Positions 61,232 through 64,000 of a stretch of 64,000 nt of DNA are shown piece by piece. The notes under the pieces are model-generated. The model was given only the letters and a program-made list of their open reading frames with translations, was not told the origin of the DNA and searched no databases. How positions within the stretch are numbered: the first letter of the stretch is position 1; each line of letters begins with the position of its first letter. Both the position numbers and the translations under genes were made by a program. Source of the DNA: DAOUAE01 sp034433795 (GTDB taxonomy: Bacteria > Chloroflexota > UBA6077 > FW602-bin22 > DAOUAE01); the NCBI GenBank assembly GCA_034433795.1, contig DAOUAE010000053.1:27111-91110 (forward strand). Reading direction: 5' to 3'.

Positions 61232-62017
61232 TTAGAAGAATCGTCGCCCCCGAGACCGCAGGCGGGCAGCATCGGCTGGGGTGGGAAAGCGGCAGACCGT
61301 GGCCTGCGCATGGTCCTGAGGCAACGGCCGGGCGGTATGGGTCTCCAGGAGCTGAAGCGCTTCCAGAAGAGCCTCGACGCCGGCGGCTTTGGTTCGCTGT
61401 GTCAGACTGTGAACCGTATCATCCGGGCGGATGGGCACCGGCTTCTGGACCAGGATAGCTCCCGCATCCAGGCGTTCGGTCATATAGTGGACGGTGACGG
61501 CCGTCTCGGTCTCGCCGTTGGCCAATACCCAGAACGAGGGCCAGACCCCCCGGTAGCGGGGGAGAGGGGCGGAGTGCACATTCAAACAGCCCAGGGGCGG
61601 AAGGCGCAGGAGCGGCTGGCGAAAGACCTGGCTGGCCGCCAGCGAAACGATAACATCCGGGCGGATAGTGGTGGCCAGCACCAGCCGGAATTCGGGCGCG
61701 TTGATATCGGCGGGCTGGTAGACAGGGATACGTGCACGCTCGGCCACCTGGCGGACCGAAACCGCTTCGTGGAGCGGCACGAGGTGCCGGGCGAGGTCGA
61801 GCAGGCGGGCGCGACCGACCCGTAGTCCGAGGCGCAGGAAGTCGGCGGGTCCCAGGACAGCTATATGCTGTTTCAGGCGCTCCCATTGGCGAATGTTGTG
61901 AATGACCGGACGCAGCAGCACGAGAGCGACAATGTCGCGGCCCCGGGCCTGGACAAGCAGATCAACCGCGCGGGGCAGATAGAGTGGTTCGTCCTGAGTC
62001 ACCAGACAGATACGCAT
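61232..62017 (-). CDS. Formyltransferase family protein (sugar N-formyltransferase type)
   Basis: The 261-residue protein has the formyltransferase core of Fmt/WbkC/VioF: LATTIRPDVIVSLAASQVF, then LGCLNVHSAPLPRYRGVWP with the catalytic Asn-His pair, and MTERLDAGAILVQKPVPI with the catalytic Asp. It is shorter than methionyl-tRNA formyltransferase and lies in a sugar locus, so N-formylation of an amino sugar using formyl-THF is likely. ATG 62017 after GGGAAGAGG. It overlaps the upstream deacetylase gene by 56 bases. Confidence 0.88.
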   Translation of the reverse strand: MRICLVTQDEPLYLPRAVDLLVQARGRDIVALVLLRPVIHNIRQWERLKQHIAVLGPADFLRLGLRVGRARLLDLARHLVPLHEAVSVRQVAERARIPVYQPADINAPEFRLVLATTIRPDVIVSLAASQVFRQPLLRLPPLGCLNVHSAPLPRYRGVWPSFWVLANGETETAVTVHYMTERLDAGAILVQKPVPIRPDDTVHSLTQRTKAAGVEALLEALQLLETHTARPLPQDHAQATVCRFPTPADAARLRSRGRRFF

Positions 62018-62912
62018 CCTCTTCCCCAGCGAAGAGCGCCGCGAAGACCTGGCTGAACGGTGCAAAGGCAAACTCCTGACAGAGCCGGGTGAAGCGGCCA
62101 GCGGTTTGGTGGAGGTTTGTGTAATGGCGAAGACGGCTGAGAAAGGCGGCGGGGACACGTGGCTGGTCGGGGTCGAACTCCCAGGGATGGAAGTACAGAA
62201 CCGCTGGCCGACCACGGCGTTCGAGCTGGGAGAGTCCCCAGCGCGTGAGCCAGTAAGGGAAGAAGCGAAAATAGGCGCCGCCGCCTAGAGGCAGGCGAAG
62301 ACGACCGATGGCGATGGTGGAGATAGGGATCTCCCAAAGCGAGCCGTAACGCCAGGGCACGGCCGGCGCATGACGAACGCCGTAGCGGTCATGGCCAGTG
62401 ATGGGCACGATACTGGAGTCGTAGCGAAAGCCCAGGTCAAGAAGGACCTCCAGCGCCCACCAGCACTGACGGGTGATCGAAAAGGAAGGTGCCCGATAGC
62501 CCACAACCGGCTGGCCGGTTAGATCCTGGAGAAGATCGCGCGAGCGCTCGACATCAGAGCGGAACTGCGCCGGCGTCTGGGTGTAAACGAGACGGTGGGC
62601 GTAGCCATGGGTGGCGATCTCATGCCCACGCCGGGCGATCTCCCGGACCAGGCCGGGATGCCGTTCGGCCACCCAGCCCAGAACAAAACAGGTCAGACGC
62701 CCGCCACAGGCCTCCACCAGATCGAGAACTCGGGCCGTACTCTCCTCGACCCGACTGGGCCAATCAGCCCACCGCGCTGGTCCGATCCACGGTTCGAGGG
62801 CGTGGGCGTGGACGTAGTCTTCGACATCCAGCGAAAGCGCGTGGACCAGGCGGGGAGAAGACGCCGAGTGAGCCATAATCGGGGTAAATGGCGGAGCCGG
62901 CCGGGTACGCAT
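61962..62912 (-). CDS. Polysaccharide deacetylase (NodB-like, DUF3473 type)
   Basis: The protein has the NodB motifs: LSLDVEDYVHAH (catalytic/metal Asp), EIATHGYAHRLVYTQTP (metal His residues in HGYAH), VGYRAPSFSITRQCWWAL and WEIPISTIAIGRLRLPLGGG, then a C-terminal FHPWEFDPDQPRVP segment characteristic of DUF3473 members. The group is often found with exosortase A/XrtA polysaccharide loci, but no exosortase is seen. The start is uncertain: ATG 62912 (with GAGGT upstream), 62948 or 62876. Confidence 0.88.
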   Translation of the reverse strand: MRTRPAPPFTPIMAHSASSPRLVHALSLDVEDYVHAHALEPWIGPARWADWPSRVEESTARVLDLVEACGGRLTCFVLGWVAERHPGLVREIARRGHEIATHGYAHRLVYTQTPAQFRSDVERSRDLLQDLTGQPVVGYRAPSFSITRQCWWALEVLLDLGFRYDSSIVPITGHDRYGVRHAPAVPWRYGSLWEIPISTIAIGRLRLPLGGGAYFRFFPYWLTRWGLSQLERRGRPAVLYFHPWEFDPDQPRVPAAFLSRLRHYTNLHQTAGRFTRLCQEFAFAPFSQVFAALFAGEEDAYLSGDSGRTTLSAPRG

Positions 62913-62948
62913 GGCGACATGACCTCGCAGCTCGTACGGGTCAAGCAT

Positions 62949-64000
62949 GCGGGAAGCGTCCGGGTCTGTCAGTGAGCCGTGTCACATCTCCAACCGAGCC
63001 TAGACCGCTTCTCCGGCGGGCAATGGGAGGCTTTCACGCGGACGCTTTGCTTTAGGGCCCGGCCCCGCCGGGGAAACGCGAAGCCAGTGCCACCCCGGTT
63101 CCGGGGCCGGTCTGCGAGGCGGTGAGACTCGCCCCAGGCCCTGTGAGGACACCCTGGCCGCCAGCCGGGCCGATGTCGTCCTCAGCCGCTGCGCTACGAA
63201 CGGCCCCACACCCTCCGTCCCTCGCTGCGCAACCGGCGACCGCACTGACCGGCTGGCCCAGGACCATCTCTCCGCACCCCGTGGGGGCGGGTTCACTGTT
63301 CCGCCCCACCGAGTCCTGGCGACGGTGGCCCCCAGGCGGACTCGCCCGCCGGGCAGGGCATCGGCCTTTGACCGATGGATCCGTATCCCGATCCGGAGCG
63401 CCGGGAGGCCACGGTCGCCCTGTTGCCGCGCCGGCCGGACCGACTCCCAGGCCTGACACGACCGGGCATCGCCCAGAGGACCCTCCGGCGCCTGGAGAGA
63501 GGCCCTGCGGCCCCTCGGGCTCTGGACGATCAAAATCAGGCGGACGAGATTTAGCCTTGGAGGCCGCCTGCGAAGACCGACCGCAGGGCATTCAAAGAGC
63601 CCCGAAGGCCGGAGAAGGGCGGGCCCGGACTGACGGGGGTGACCGCCGGATCGGGAAAAATTGCCGGTGTTACCCCTCGATCGGACCGGCGACTTCGGGC
63701 GGCACCGGCCGCCACCGTCTGGTCAGCCGCCGCCCGGCCTGTCCAAAAGACACCCCGATAGGGGTATCGGTGGGCTCGTGCTCGGTCGCAGCACCAGACG
63801 CAACGGTCCAGGCCACCATCCTGCTCATCCGATCCGATTTCTCTCAGCAGCCGATTGGGCGTTCTGGGCGAGAGGGACGCAGGGGCCTGAGAACCCCCAC
63901 GGGAGAGCTCCCGAAACCAGCCAGCCTTTCACAATTCACCAACAGGAGAGAGCTGTGAATTGGGAAAGCCTGTCTGGGTGCTTCAAGAAACAGACGGGCA
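62949..64000. other. Long stretch without convincing gene
   Basis: After the deacetylase the sequence to the window end has no open frame with recognisable motifs on either strand. Frames exist (for example 63122-63958 plus) but read as low-complexity Pro/Arg/Gly, typical of GC-rich non-coding DNA. No tRNA, rRNA or CRISPR pattern is seen. The only structure is the inverted repeat near 63922-63972. A promoter cannot be picked. Confidence 0.6.
63922..63972. repeat. 18-bp imperfect inverted repeat
   Basis: CAGCCTTTCACAATTCAC (63922-63939) and GTGAATTGGGAAAGCCTG (63955-63972) match in 16 of 18 pairs across a 15-base spacer. It could be an operator, a terminator or the end of a mobile element that continues beyond the window. 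Confidence 0.55.

Noticed and set aside
63122..63958. Plus-strand frame of 278 codons near the window end
   Set aside because: Pro/Arg/Gly-rich translation without motif, start signal or secondary-structure pattern; probably chance in GC-rich DNA.

Overview
The window is a GC-rich bacterial chromosome segment that most resembles Chloroflexota (a thermophilic, Thermoflexus- or Anaerolineae-like member is my best guess). The pointers are small families common in that phylum (DUF3090, DUF3105, DUF951), TACAAT/TATAAT-type promoters in otherwise GC-rich DNA, a T-box in front of thrS, and dense same-strand gene packing with ATGA-type overlaps. The assignment is inference; the window has no rRNA, tRNA or other marker gene to test it.

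Layout. 1-10297: a pyrimidine operon pyrR(partial)-pyrB-pyrC-carA-carB that runs without a break into a beta-propeller protein, a Gfo/Idh/MocA dehydrogenase and a glycosyltransferase. 10300-23000: a mixed housekeeping block with a Dps-like ferritin, anmK, thioredoxin, a minus-strand set of two ABC ATPases (one fused to an AbrB-type domain) plus a TrkA-N protein, an NtrC-like regulator with an altered sigma-54 contact loop, T-box/thrS, DUF3090, CapA and a KefB-type antiporter. 23000-42600: many short transcription units, including a phosphoesterase and pterin dehydratase/Nudix divergon, DUF3105, a lipoprotein efflux adaptor, pyrF, DUF951, a nucleoside hydrolase, a 2-hydroxyacid dehydrogenase, a duplicated-domain small protein, SDR, EamA, a cysteine desulfurase, a NarL-type two-component pair and a sulfite-oxidase-like protein. 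Two genes here are broken in frame: a DUF983 gene and an enolase-superfamily gene.

42241-42540 holds the most striking item: a glutaredoxin gene whose first active-site CxxC position is an in-frame UGA, followed at once by a hairpin shaped like a bacterial SECIS element. It has its own promoter and ribosome binding site and overlaps yqeY. I read it as a probable selenocysteine (UxxC) glutaredoxin; the alternative is a nonsense mutation.

42698-62912: an exopolysaccharide locus. It encodes nucleotide-sugar 3-dehydrogenase, sugar aminotransferase and UDP-sugar 6-dehydrogenase homologues, a Wzz/BY-kinase, several glycosyltransferases, a Wzx flippase, an AsnB-type amidotransferase, two Wzy/ligase-type membrane proteins (one with a large C-terminal extension), a GT9 enzyme and, on the opposite strand, a GT4, a sugar-type formyltransferase and a polysaccharide deacetylase. 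Together these fit synthesis and export of a polymer containing amino-uronic sugars that may be formylated and amidated. 63000-64000 has no convincing gene, only an 18-bp imperfect inverted repeat near its end.
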